58,923 nt of DNA from Afifella pfennigii DSM 17143 (GTDB lineage: Bacteria; Pseudomonadota; Alphaproteobacteria; Rhizobiales; Afifellaceae). The notes below the pieces were generated by a model. That model was not told where the DNA came from, did not search any database, and saw nothing but the letters and a program-made list of their open reading frames with translations. This document shows positions 48,607 through 57,030 of this stretch, one piece after another. The stretch is taken from assembly GCF_000688515.1 (NCBI RefSeq), contig NZ_JHZK01000024.1:1-58923 (forward strand), written 5' to 3'. Every line of letters starts with the position of its first letter. Within the stretch, counting starts at the first letter, position 1. Made by a program: the position numbers and the translations under genes.

Positions 48607-49575
48607 GTGGCGGTCTATACCGAGATTGCGGATGGCGAGCTGGAAGCCTTCCTGAGAGATTACGACCTCGGCGAGGTGTTGGCCTTCAAGGGCATCGCCG
48701 AGGGCGTGGAGAATTCCAACTATCTCCTGCACACCGAGGCCGGCTTCTTCATCTTGACGCTCTACGAGCGGCGGGTACGGCGCGAGGATCTGCCCTTCTT
48801 CCTGGGGCTGATGCAGCATCTGGCGAGCCGCGGCATCGCCTGCCCGCTGCCGGTGAAAGGCCGCGACGGCGTCGCCCTGCGCGAGCTCGCCGGGCGCCCG
48901 GCAGCCATCATCTCCTTCCTCGACGGTATGTGGATACGCCGTCCGCGTGTGTCGCATTGCGCCGAGGTCGGAACGGCCCTGGCGCACCTGCACGAGGCGG
49001 GGCGGGACTTTCCCATGACCCGGCCGAACGCGCTGGCGCTCGCCGATTGGCGGCCCCTCTACGAGAAGGCGCGTGCCGCAGGCTGCGGCGAGGAGGATGC
49101 CGGCCTTGACGAGCTGGTCGCCGACGAGCTCGACGCGCTGGAGAGGGACTGGCCGCGGGGCTTGCCTTTCGGCGTCATCCACGCCGATCTCTTTCCCGAC
49201 AACGTCTTTTTTCTCGGCGAGGAGCTTTCCGGCCTCATCGACTTCTATTTCGCCTGCAACGACTTTCTCGCCTACGATCTCGCCATCTGCCTCAACGCCT
49301 GGTGCTTTGAGCCGGACGCCACCTTCAATATCACAAAGGGCAGGGCGCTTCTTTCCGGCTACCAGGCGCTGCGTCCCTTGAGCGAGGAGGAGCGCGCCGC
49401 TCTGCCCATGCTTGCCCGCGGCGCGGCGCTGCGCTTCCTGCTGACCCGGCTTTATGACTGGAACACCACGCCCGCCGGCGCCTTCGTCACCCGCAAGGAT
49501 CCGCGCGAATATGTTCGCAAGCTGCGCTTCCACCGCCAGATCGGCTCGGCGAGCGAATACGGGATCGACCTGTGA
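48607..49575 (+). CDS. thrB: Homoserine kinase (type II, APH fold)
   Basis: Phosphorylates homoserine for threonine synthesis. The 322-residue product has the aminoglycoside-phosphotransferase-like fold: [13 protein letters not shown] (nucleotide loop), [10 protein letters not shown] (catalytic) and [10 protein letters not shown] (metal). It starts at GTG 48607 giving MAVYT, the usual start. The ribosome-binding site lies in the adjacent mobile repeat. It overlaps rnhA by 4 bases. Confidence 0.95.
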   Translation: MAVYTEIADGELEAFLRDYDLGEVLAFKGIAEGVENSNYLLHTEAGFFILTLYERRVRREDLPFFLGLMQHLASRGIACPLPVKGRDGVALRELAGRPAAIISFLDGMWIRRPRVSHCAEVGTALAHLHEAGRDFPMTRPNALALADWRPLYEKARAAGCGEEDAGLDELVADELDALERDWPRGLPFGVIHADLFPDNVFFLGEELSGLIDFYFACNDFLAYDLAICLNAWCFEPDATFNITKGRALLSGYQALRPLSEEERAALPMLARGAALRFLLTRLYDWNTTPAGAFVTRKDPREYVRKLRFHRQIGSASEYGIDL

Positions 49576-50054
49576 GCGCAAAAGGCGAGGGCGGCAACGT
49601 CGTTATCCATACCGATGGCGCCTGTTCCGGCAATCCGGGGCCGGGCGGCTGGGCGGCGATCCTGGAGTTCAAGGGCGTGGAGAAGAAGGTCTGCGGCGGC
49701 GAGGCCGAGACCACCAACAACCGCATGGAGCTGACGGCGGCCATTGAGGCGCTGAAGGCGCTGAAGCGCCCCGCACATGTCGTCCTTCACACCGACAGCC
49801 AGTATCTGAAGGACGGCATCACCGCCTGGGTGCACAATTGGCAGCGCAACGGCTGGAAGACGGCGGCGAAGAAGCCGGTGAAGAACGCCGAGCTGTGGCA
49901 GGAGCTGCTCGCCGCCATGAAGCCGCACAAGGTGGATTGGCGCTGGGTGCGCGGCCATGCCGGCGACGAGATGAACGAGCGCGTCGACAAGCTGGCGCGC
50001 GAGGCGATGAAGCCGTTCAAGCCGGGCAAGGATGCCAGCGCGGCGGGCAAGTAG
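49572..50054 (+). CDS. rnhA: Ribonuclease HI
   Basis: Degrades RNA in RNA-DNA hybrids. The 160-residue product has the four catalytic acids: Asp in [11 protein letters not shown], Glu in NNRMEL, Asp in HTDSQY and the C-terminal Asp in the [15 protein letters not shown] region. It starts at GTG 49572 overlapping the thrB stop. A Lys/Ala tail ends the protein. Confidence 0.96.
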   Translation: MSAKGEGGNVVIHTDGACSGNPGPGGWAAILEFKGVEKKVCGGEAETTNNRMELTAAIEALKALKRPAHVVLHTDSQYLKDGITAWVHNWQRNGWKTAAKKPVKNAELWQELLAAMKPHKVDWRWVRGHAGDEMNERVDKLAREAMKPFKPGKDASAAGK

Positions 50055-50113
50055 GAACGGGCGGCGGGCAAGTAGGAAAGGGCGGCGGGCGCCGGCCCCC
50101 GAAGGCTGTCGTC

Positions 50114-50136
50114 ATGCCAAGGCTCCGCCTTGGCAT
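50114..50136. terminator. Hairpin in the rnhA-peroxiredoxin gap
   Basis: ATGCCAAGGC-TCC-GCCTTGGCAT is a perfect 10-bp stem with a 3-base loop. It lies between convergent genes and may act on both strands, although no T-run follows. Confidence 0.45.
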
Positions 50137-50234
50137 CCATTCCGTTCCGCAATCGGCGCCGTGAGAGGTGCGCCGTCTCCGCGCCTTTCTCTTTCATCTT
50201 CCGATAGCTCGATCGGCACCGCTTCCGCGCCATC

Positions 50235-50257
50235 ATGGCCGGGTCTGACCCGGCCAT
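50235..50257. repeat. GGCCGGG palindrome in the rnhA-peroxiredoxin gap
   Basis: ATGGCCGGGTC-T-GACCCGGCCAT is a perfect 11-bp inverted repeat. Its right half with the following bases recurs near 333-352, so it belongs to the dispersed palindrome family and may also act as a bidirectional terminator. Confidence 0.6.
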
Positions 50258-50285
50258 GACGACAACGCACCGGTGTGAAGTCCGC

Positions 50286-50771
50286 CTAAAGCGCTTCCAG
50301 CACCCGCGCGGCGGAGGACTTTTCCGCCTCGCCGGGCGAATCCTCCACGAAGATCGCCTTCACCACGCCGTCCTCCACGATGGCGGCGAAGCGCTTCACC
50401 CGCGTGCCGAGGCCGACCCCCGAGCCGTCCATGTCGAGGCCCGCGGCCCTGGCGAACTCGCCGTTGCCGTCGGAGAGGAAGGTGACCTTGCCGTCGGCGC
50501 CGGTCGTCGCCGACCAGGCCTTCAGCACGAAGGGGTCGTTGACGGCCACCAGGACGATCTCGTCGACGCCCTTGGCCAGGATGGAGTCGCGATGCTCGAT
50601 GAAGCCCGGCAGATGCTTGTTCTGGCAGGTCGGCGTGAAGGCGCCGGGCACGCCGAATAGGACGACCTTGCGCCCGCCGAAGACTTCGGCGGAGCTCTTC
50701 GGCTGCGGGCCGCCGTCGCCGGAAACGTAGAAGGTGGTCTCAGGAACGCGCTCGCCGGCGGAAAGGCTCAT
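50286..50771 (-). CDS. Peroxiredoxin (PRX5/AhpC-TSA family)
   Basis: Reduces peroxides with a peroxidatic Cys in the motif GVPGAFTPTCQ near residue 50. The 161-residue product has the PRX5 pattern LPGFIEH, AVNDPFVLKAW and GLGTRVKRFAAIVEDGVV. The other Cys typical of atypical two-Cys members is not evident, so it may use glutaredoxin or glutathione. Single gene, convergent with rnhA. Confidence 0.94.
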   Translation of the reverse strand: MSLSAGERVPETTFYVSGDGGPQPKSSAEVFGGRKVVLFGVPGAFTPTCQNKHLPGFIEHRDSILAKGVDEIVLVAVNDPFVLKAWSATTGADGKVTFLSDGNGEFARAAGLDMDGSGVGLGTRVKRFAAIVEDGVVKAIFVEDSPGEAEKSSAARVLEAL

Positions 50772-50886
50772 CGAAAAAACCTCCAGGAAGTGGATTGAAG
50801 AGGCCCGGCAAGGGTGCGGGCTTTGGCGAAGCCTAAGGTAGGGCGCGGGCGCCGCATGTGAACCGCCGGGCGCCGACGAAACACCC

Positions 50887-51720
50887 CTAAGGCAGCCTCA
50901 CCTCGCTCTCCACCGCCGTTCCGCCCGAAACCGCCGTCAGGCCGAGGCGTGCTCCGGAGAGCGTTGCACCCTGCGGACGGCCGGCGAGCGACAAGCGGTA
51001 TCGGTGCGTTGCGCCCTCGCTTCCCAGATGCTCCGGCAGCGACAGGAACCATTCCTCGGGCCCCTCCGCGAAAAGGCTCGGCGGCTGTCGCGCGCCCTGG
51101 GCGGTGACGTCGATATGGGCCGTCTCGCCCTCAAGGCGCACCGCGCCGATGGCAAGCCCGCCGCTCGGGCTCTCCACCGGCAGCCTGTCGAGCGCGGTGG
51201 CGATGAGGATGCGGCTGCGCACATCCTCCTCCGGCTCGGGCGCGATGACGAGCTCGGCGTCACCCTCGGCGGGTATGCACACCTCCTCGCACACGCCGTA
51301 GAAGGCCGACAGGCGCAGGGTGATCGGCCGCTTGGCATCTTCCGGTTGGAGTTTGAGCGGCAGGACGACGCCGTCGAAATAGACCGCCGAGACGCTGCGC
51401 CCGTCCTCGTAGCGTTCCGGCGCCGGATAGAGCACCTCCACCGAGGCCAGGTTCTGCGAGGCGGAGAAATCGAGCTGTGGTGGGATGCCGACATCGCCCG
51501 GCGTGCGCCAGTAGGTGTGCCAGCCCTCTTCGAGCTGGATTTCGACCGCCGCCGCCATGCCGCCTTCCGGCATCGGCGCGGCGACAAGGCGCAGCCGCGA
51601 CTGATCCGCCTGCGACCAGGCCGACTGCGCCGCCAGCGCCGGGCCGCAGGCAGAAGAAAGGGCAACCAGGGGTGCCAGAAGCACCGAGAACCCGATATTC
51701 CGCATGGCGGCAAATTGCAT
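50887..51720 (-). CDS. DsbD/ScsB N-terminal domain-like exported protein
   Basis: A 277-residue periplasmic protein with a signal peptide and a domain like the N-terminal (alpha) domain of DsbD/ScsB: EEGWHTYWRTPGDVG, YPAPERYEDG and FYGVCEEVCIPAEG, where the two Cys could take part in thiol-disulfide exchange. The membrane and thioredoxin domains of full DsbD are absent, so an electron source must be another protein. The start is uncertain among ATG 51765, 51720 and 51705. Divergent from yqgE. Confidence 0.82.
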   Translation of the reverse strand: MQFAAMRNIGFSVLLAPLVALSSACGPALAAQSAWSQADQSRLRLVAAPMPEGGMAAAVEIQLEEGWHTYWRTPGDVGIPPQLDFSASQNLASVEVLYPAPERYEDGRSVSAVYFDGVVLPLKLQPEDAKRPITLRLSAFYGVCEEVCIPAEGDAELVIAPEPEEDVRSRILIATALDRLPVESPSGGLAIGAVRLEGETAHIDVTAQGARQPPSLFAEGPEEWFLSLPEHLGSEGATHRYRLSLAGRPQGATLSGARLGLTAVSGGTAVESEVRLP

Positions 51721-51829
51721 CTTCGCACCGCTTCCGGCGAGGCCGATCTTCCGCCACCGGGTCATTTCTTGGTGAAGCGGGCCGGCTCTCAGCCTGTTCA
51801 ATACGCTTACCGGTTGCTACCATCGCATC

Positions 51830-52426
51830 ATGACAACGGCCAAGCCCAATAGCGGCTTTCTCGACGGGCAGTTCCTCATCGCCATGCCCACAATGGGCGA
51901 CAAGCGCTTTGAGCGAACGGTCATCTATCTCTGTGCCCATTCGGAGCAGGGGGCGATGGGCATCGTCATCAACAAGCTCGCCCCGGATATCCGCTTCCGC
52001 GATCTGCTCTCCCAGCTCGACATCGGCGAGCCGACCGGCCCTGAGGGCGAGCAGGAGGTGGAACAGATCCGCGTGCATCGCGGCGGTCCGGTGGAGACGG
52101 GCCGTGGCTTCGTCCTGCATTCCTGTGATTTCTTCCTGGAGGATGCGACGCTGCCGATCTCCGACGAGGTGTGCCTGACGGCCACGCTCGACGTTCTGCG
52201 CGCCATCGCCGACGGCAAGGGGCCTTCCGAAGCGCTCCTGGCGCTCGGCTATGCCGGCTGGGCGCCGGGCCAGCTGGAGATGGAGATCCAGTCGAATGGC
52301 TGGCTCAACGGCCCGGCCGACAACGCGATCCTCTTCGACAGCGACCTGGAGACCAAATACGACCGCGCCCTGTCGAAGATCGGGGTGGCGGAAGGACGGC
52401 TCTCCTCGCTCTCAGGCCACGCCTGA
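51830..52426 (+). CDS. yqgE: YqgE/AlgH family protein (DUF179)
   Basis: A 198-residue soluble protein with the family blocks [34 protein letters not shown], and the [16 protein letters not shown] segment, plus [19 protein letters not shown]. The function is not defined; AlgH was first linked to alginate regulation. It is convergent with the EAL gene. Confidence 0.93.
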   Translation: MTTAKPNSGFLDGQFLIAMPTMGDKRFERTVIYLCAHSEQGAMGIVINKLAPDIRFRDLLSQLDIGEPTGPEGEQEVEQIRVHRGGPVETGRGFVLHSCDFFLEDATLPISDEVCLTATLDVLRAIADGKGPSEALLALGYAGWAPGQLEMEIQSNGWLNGPADNAILFDSDLETKYDRALSKIGVAEGRLSSLSGHA

Positions 52427-52472
52427 GGGCTTCCCCCCCAAGTGCCCCCGGGGCCGCCCGCGCCCGAGGGTT

Positions 52473-55355
52473 TCAGGCGCTGCGCGCCAGCGTGTTGCTC
52501 GACTTGGCCATCTGATGGGCCATCTGCGAGGACATCGGCCGCCCGTAAAGATAGCCCTGCACGTATTCGCAGCCGAGCTCGACGAGCTCGGCCACATCCG
52601 ATTCCGATTCCGCCCCTTCGGCGATCACATCCATGCCGAGATCGTGCGCAAGGCCGACGATGGCGCGCAGGATGATCGGCCGGTTGGAGGATGCGTTGCC
52701 GGCGACGAAGGCGCGGTCGACCTTGATGGTGTCGAAGGGGAAGCGCTGCAGATAGGACAGCGCCGAATGGCCGGTGCCGAAATCGTCGAGCGCCAGGCTG
52801 GCGCCGATCTGCCGGATTTCCTGCAGCACCTTGGCGGCGTATTCCGGATTCTGCATGAACAAGGATTCGGTGATTTCCAGCTTCAGGGTCTCCGGCGCGA
52901 TGCCCGAACGCGTCAACACGGATTTCACGTCGTTGATGAGGTCGTGGCGCAGGAGCTGCTGGCTGGAGACATTGACGGAGACGAAGGGCAGCGGTCCCTG
53001 CCGCACCTCCGCCTGCCAGACGGCAAGGTCGCGCGCCGCCCGCTCCAGCGTGAAGACGCCGAGCTGCAAAATGAGCCCGGTCTCCTCGGCAAGCGGGATG
53101 AACTCCGTCGGCGAGATGAGCCCCCGCCGTGGATGCTCCCAGCGCGTCAGCGCCTCGAAGCCGGCGATGGAATTGTCGGCAAGGCGCATGATGGGCTGGT
53201 AGGCGAGATCGATCTCGCCGCCTTCCAGCGCCGCGGCAAGGTCCGCTTCCAGATTCTCGCGCGGGCGCCTGTGCGCCTGGCCGGGCCGGTGCATGACGGT
53301 CCGGTCGCCGCCCTGGCGCTTGGCCGCAAGGCTCGCCGTCTCCGCGTCCTTGAGCAGATCGGCGGGTGCCGCGTTCGCCACCGCGCGCGTCATGCCGGCG
53401 GAGGCGGTCAGCCGGATATCCTCATCGCCGATTGGGATGGCGGCGCGCACCGCCTCGCGCAGGGAATCGGCGAATTCCTTTAAGGGTCCCTTCTCCATCT
53501 CCGCGGTGACGAGCACGGCAAAGCTATCCCCGCCCAGCCGGGCCACCGAATCGGCGGGTGCGATGAGGCGCGACAGGCGCCGCGAGATGGCCAGCAGCAC
53601 CGAATCGCCGACGAAGGTGCCGCTCTTCTGGTTGATCTTGTGGAAGTCGTCGAGGTCGAGAACGATCACCGAGGGAAAAGGACCGCCCCCGGCCTCCGCG
53701 CCGAGCACCGCCTGCTCCACCCTGTCGAGGAAGAGCTGGCGGTTGGGCAGGCCCGTCAGATTGTCGAAGATCGCGTCCCTGAGCAGCCTTTCCTCCGCCA
53801 GCTGCGCCTCGGTGATGTCGGCGAGCGTTCCGGAGCAGCGCATCACCTCGCCATCGGCGCCGACGATGGGGCGCGCCTTCAGCTGGAACCAGAGATAGCG
53901 CCCGTCGCTGGCGCGCATGCGGAAGGTCTGGTTGATGCGCCCCCGCCGCTGCGCCACCACGGCGTCGAGCACGGCGCGGAAGCGGTTGCGGTCGCCCGGA
54001 TGCAGCATGCCGAGCCAGTTGCGCGCCGGCCCTTCCAGGGCGCCGCGCTTGAGGCCGAGGGCGTTCTCGATCTCCCGGCCGATCTCGATGCGGTCGCGCG
54101 CCACGTCCCAGTCCCAGATGGCGTGGCCCGCGCCCACGAGCGCGAGGGCCTTCTGCTCGGCATCGCTGATGATGCCCTGCGCCAGGCCGCCGCCGGCGAA
54201 GGCGTGCTGCATGATGGTGAAGGTGACGAGGACGACGAGGAGCACCAGGCCGCCGGCTAGCGCCGGCTGGATGGAAGGATTGTCGATCCGCCCGGACACG
54301 GCGAGCCAGGCCATGACCAGCCAGAAGAGCAGGATGAGCCAGGAAGGCACCAGCATGATCGCCCGGTCGAAGCCGCGCATCGTCAGATAGGCGATGACGG
54401 CAAGGCCCAGAAGCACCGTGGCGGCGAGCGAGATGCGGGCGATGCCGGCCGCCGTCGTCGGGTCGATGAGGATAATGCCGAGAAGGGCGAGGAGGACGAC
54501 CAGCCAGATGCCGGTCAGATGCGCGTAGCGGATGTGCCAGCGATGCAGGTGAAGGTAGGTGAAGAGGAAGACGGTAAGCGCCAGCGACAGGAGCACTTCC
54601 GTCGCCGCCCGCCAGGCTTGCAGGCTCTCCGGGCTGATGCCGAAGACTTGTCCGATCAGGCCGAAATCGATGGCGATATAGGCGAAGACGGCCCAGGCGA
54701 GGATCGCCGAGGCGGGAAACATCGCCGTGCCGCGCACGACGAACAGCACCGTCAGGAACAGCGCCAGGAGCCCGGAGATGCCGAGGACGATGCCGCGGAA
54801 GAGGGTGAAGGAATTGACGTTGGCCTCGTAGGCCTGCGGCTCCCACAGATGCAGTTCCGTCATCCGCGGCGAGGCGAGCTCGGCGATATAGGTGACGACG
54901 GCGCCCGGATCGAGCGTGATTCGAAAGACGTCGGCGCCCGGCTCTTCCAGCCGGTCCGGAGCGAAGCCTTCGGAGGGAACCACGGAGACGAGACGCGTGG
55001 AGCCGAGATCGGGCGACAGCACGCCCGAGCCGACGAGAAGATAATGCGGCGCCACCAGAAGCCGGTCGATCTGCTCGTCGGAGCTGTTGGCGAGCGCGAA
55101 GACCAGCCAGTCGGAAGCGCCCGCCCCCTGCTGCGAGCGCACCTCGATGCGGCGCACGATGCCGTCGGCCCCCGGCGCGGTGGAGACCTGCAGCCGGTCG
55201 GTGTCGGAGGAATGGCGCTCCACCGCGTCGGTCAAGTCGAGCGTGGCGCCGCCCCTCGGCACCTCGATGGCCTCCAGCGCCACCGCCGGGCGCGCGACGC
55301 CGAGAAGCGCCGCCGCCAGAAGGATGAGCGGGAGAAGGGTGCGAATGGCGCGCAA
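52473..55355 (-). CDS. Membrane sensor protein with PAS, degenerate GGDEF and intact EAL domains
   Basis: A c-di-GMP enzyme of about 960 residues. A signal peptide (1-27) is followed by a periplasmic 7TMR-DISM-like domain, about seven membrane helices (195-400), a PAS domain (to about 530), GGDEF and EAL. The GGDEF site reads GGDSF, losing the second acid, so cyclase activity is doubtful. The EAL domain keeps FEALTRWEHP, NVSSQQL, EITES, DDFGTG, KVDR and YVQGYLYGRP, so it should act as a phosphodiesterase. TTG 55355 was chosen for its signal peptide and GAGG; TTG 55424 and 55394 are alternatives. It is divergent from the radical SAM operon. Confidence 0.9.
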   Translation of the reverse strand: MRAIRTLLPLILLAAALLGVARPAVALEAIEVPRGGATLDLTDAVERHSSDTDRLQVSTAPGADGIVRRIEVRSQQGAGASDWLVFALANSSDEQIDRLLVAPHYLLVGSGVLSPDLGSTRLVSVVPSEGFAPDRLEEPGADVFRITLDPGAVVTYIAELASPRMTELHLWEPQAYEANVNSFTLFRGIVLGISGLLALFLTVLFVVRGTAMFPASAILAWAVFAYIAIDFGLIGQVFGISPESLQAWRAATEVLLSLALTVFLFTYLHLHRWHIRYAHLTGIWLVVLLALLGIILIDPTTAAGIARISLAATVLLGLAVIAYLTMRGFDRAIMLVPSWLILLFWLVMAWLAVSGRIDNPSIQPALAGGLVLLVVLVTFTIMQHAFAGGGLAQGIISDAEQKALALVGAGHAIWDWDVARDRIEIGREIENALGLKRGALEGPARNWLGMLHPGDRNRFRAVLDAVVAQRRGRINQTFRMRASDGRYLWFQLKARPIVGADGEVMRCSGTLADITEAQLAEERLLRDAIFDNLTGLPNRQLFLDRVEQAVLGAEAGGGPFPSVIVLDLDDFHKINQKSGTFVGDSVLLAISRRLSRLIAPADSVARLGGDSFAVLVTAEMEKGPLKEFADSLREAVRAAIPIGDEDIRLTASAGMTRAVANAAPADLLKDAETASLAAKRQGGDRTVMHRPGQAHRRPRENLEADLAAALEGGEIDLAYQPIMRLADNSIAGFEALTRWEHPRRGLISPTEFIPLAEETGLILQLGVFTLERAARDLAVWQAEVRQGPLPFVSVNVSSQQLLRHDLINDVKSVLTRSGIAPETLKLEITESLFMQNPEYAAKVLQEIRQIGASLALDDFGTGHSALSYLQRFPFDTIKVDRAFVAGNASSNRPIILRAIVGLAHDLGMDVIAEGAESESDVAELVELGCEYVQGYLYGRPMSSQMAHQMAKSSNTLARSA

Positions 55356-55514
55356 AGCGTCGGTGCCTCGCTGTGCAAAATCATTGAGCGGCAAAGGTCT
55401 AATCCCCCCCAGGCCGCGGCACAACTCCCGCGGGCCGCTCCACTCCCTGCATCCGCCTCATCGCCCTGTCACTTGGTGTCGCGCCCCGCCGGCTCACCGC
55501 TTGCCGGCCCTCTT

Positions 55515-55555
55515 TTGACTTGGATCAAGGTGAAATCAGGGCGTGACGCTATCTG
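55515..55555 (+). promoter_or_regulatory. FNR/Dnr/FixK-type box and promoter of the radical SAM operon
   Basis: TTGACTTGGATCAA at 55515-55528 fits the Crp/FNR-family half-sites TTGAY-N4-RTCAA. TATCTG at 55550-55555 fits a -10 hexamer. A start site about 7 bases later (near 55562) would put the box centre at about -41.5, the spacing of class II FNR-type activation. This predicts induction under low oxygen or nitrogen-oxide signals. The rest of the gap holds a nine-codon frame at 55581 with no ribosome-binding site. Confidence 0.75.
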
Positions 55556-55652
55556 TGATTGCAAGAAGCTGTCGGCTCGCATGCAGATGGTGGGCCCTCA
55601 AAGCTCGTGACGCGAAGGCGTCGCCGCGATGCGGAATATCCGGGAGGCAAGA

Positions 55653-56732
55653 ATGCGCGAGCCTGAAGGCGTCTTCGCCGAATTCGCCGCGCCGCTCTAT
55701 GTGGCGTGGGAGATCACCCATCATTGCAACGCCAAGTGCCTGCATTGCTACTCCGGCTCGGGCCCGCAGGAGAGCGCGCAGGAGGCGATGCCGCTCCGCG
55801 AGGCGAAGGAGCTGATCGACCAGCTCGCCGATGCCGGCGTTCTCGTCCTCGCCTTTTCCGGCGGCGAGCCGATGATGCACCGCCACTGGAGAGAGCTGGT
55901 CGGCCATGCCGTGGAGCGCGGCCTCAGCGTCAATATCGGCAGCAACGGCTCCTGCATCACCGAGCGCAACGCCGACCTTCTGAAGTATCTTGGCGTCAAG
56001 AGCGTGACGATCAGCCTGGACAGCCATCTGCCGCAGGTGCACGACGAGTTTCGGCGCCTGCCGGGGCTTCATGCCAAGGCTGTCGCCGCCATAGCTCGTC
56101 TGGTGGCGCGCGGCGTGCGCGTCGTCGTCGGCTTCACGCCGACCAAGGTGAACTGGCGCGATGGGCGGGAGGTCATCGATCTCGCCTACCGGCTGGGCGC
56201 CGATGCGGCCAATCTATCCGAATACGTTCCCGCCGGCCGCGGCGGCATCGACCTTGCGCTGCCGCCCGATTGGCTGCGCGAGACGCTCGAGGAATGGATC
56301 GCGGCGCGCGCCGAATACGATGGCCGCATGGAGGTGATCTGGCACGATTGCCGCGTGGCGCTGCTCGTCACCGAGGAGGAGAAGCGCAACTACGTCGGCT
56401 GCGGCGCCGGGCGCCTGGTGGCGCGCATCCTGCCCGACGGCCGGCTGACGCCCTGCGTTTTCCTGCCGACGGAGATCGGCAAGGTGCCGGCGATGCCTTT
56501 CAGCAAGGTATGGGCCGAAGCCGGGCTCCTGCATCAGTTCCGCTCGCGCGGCGGCCATGTCAGCGGCAATTGCGGGGAATGCGAGCAGCTTTCCATCTGC
56601 GGCGGCTGCCGCGCCGTCGCCCATGCCTATAGCGGCGGCGATCCGCTGGCCGGCGACCCGCATTGCTGGGTCAAGCGCCACGACCCGGAGATTTCGGCCA
56701 TGTTCGCCGCCGGCGAAGGCCTTCCGGTCTGA
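55653..56732 (+). CDS. Radical SAM/SPASM protein 1 (NirJ/AhbC/AhbD-like C-terminus)
   Basis: A 359-residue radical SAM enzyme. The 4Fe-4S motif is C25-x3-C29-x2-C32 (CNAKCLHC); the SAM-binding GGEP motif is FSGGEPMMH. The region from about 245 to 340 is SPASM-like: GCGAGR, PCVFLP, CGECEQLSICGGCRAVAHAY and DPHCW, giving enough Cys for one or two more clusters. This tail resembles NirJ and AhbC/AhbD, which modify haem side chains, as well as PqqE-type peptide enzymes. ATG 55653 has GGGAGG five bases upstream; ATG 55629 has none. First gene of the operon under the FNR-type box. Confidence 0.92.
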   Translation: MREPEGVFAEFAAPLYVAWEITHHCNAKCLHCYSGSGPQESAQEAMPLREAKELIDQLADAGVLVLAFSGGEPMMHRHWRELVGHAVERGLSVNIGSNGSCITERNADLLKYLGVKSVTISLDSHLPQVHDEFRRLPGLHAKAVAAIARLVARGVRVVVGFTPTKVNWRDGREVIDLAYRLGADAANLSEYVPAGRGGIDLALPPDWLRETLEEWIAARAEYDGRMEVIWHDCRVALLVTEEEKRNYVGCGAGRLVARILPDGRLTPCVFLPTEIGKVPAMPFSKVWAEAGLLHQFRSRGGHVSGNCGECEQLSICGGCRAVAHAYSGGDPLAGDPHCWVKRHDPEISAMFAAGEGLPV

Positions 56733-56742
56733 GGAGGGCGGC

Positions 56743-57030
56743 ATGTCTGAGACCAACGCTCAAACGACCTTCGCCCCGGCGGCCGGGGTGATCGTGCGCC
56801 GGCAGAAGGCGGACTACCTCTTCTACAATTCGCGCACCGACGAATTGCATCTCGTCCCCCCGCCCGGCCATGCCGTCTACGCCATGTGCGACGGGGTGCG
56901 CAGCCTCCAGGAGATCGCCGAAGCGCTCGCCGCCTCCTTTGAGGTCGATTCGGCCGAGCTGCGCGCCCCGCTCGGCGCCTTCCTGGAACAGCTTGAGGCG
57001 CGCGGCCTGGTGGAGCGTTCCGATGGGTGA
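56743..57030 (+). CDS. PqqD-like protein (RiPP recognition element)
   Basis: A 95-residue protein with the PqqD pattern: GVIVRRQKADYLFYNSRTDE, a hydrophobic strand ELHLVPPPGHAVYAMCDG and the helix-turn EIAEALAASFEVDSAEL, ending FLEQLEARGLVERS. PqqD proteins bind leader peptides and present them to a radical SAM enzyme. GAGGAGGG precedes ATG 56743. It starts 10 bases after radical SAM 1 and overlaps radical SAM 2 by 8 bases, so all three are translationally linked. Confidence 0.88.
   Translation: MSETNAQTTFAPAAGVIVRRQKADYLFYNSRTDELHLVPPPGHAVYAMCDGVRSLQEIAEALAASFEVDSAELRAPLGAFLEQLEARGLVERSDG

Noticed and set aside
55581..55610. Nine-codon ORF after the FNR-type box as a RiPP precursor
   Set aside because: No ribosome-binding site, no leader-like sequence, and no Cys or aromatic residues for radical SAM crosslinking.
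55543..55815. 90-codon frame overlapping the start of radical SAM 1
   Set aside because: It overlaps the cluster-binding region of a well-supported gene in another frame and has no ribosome-binding site.
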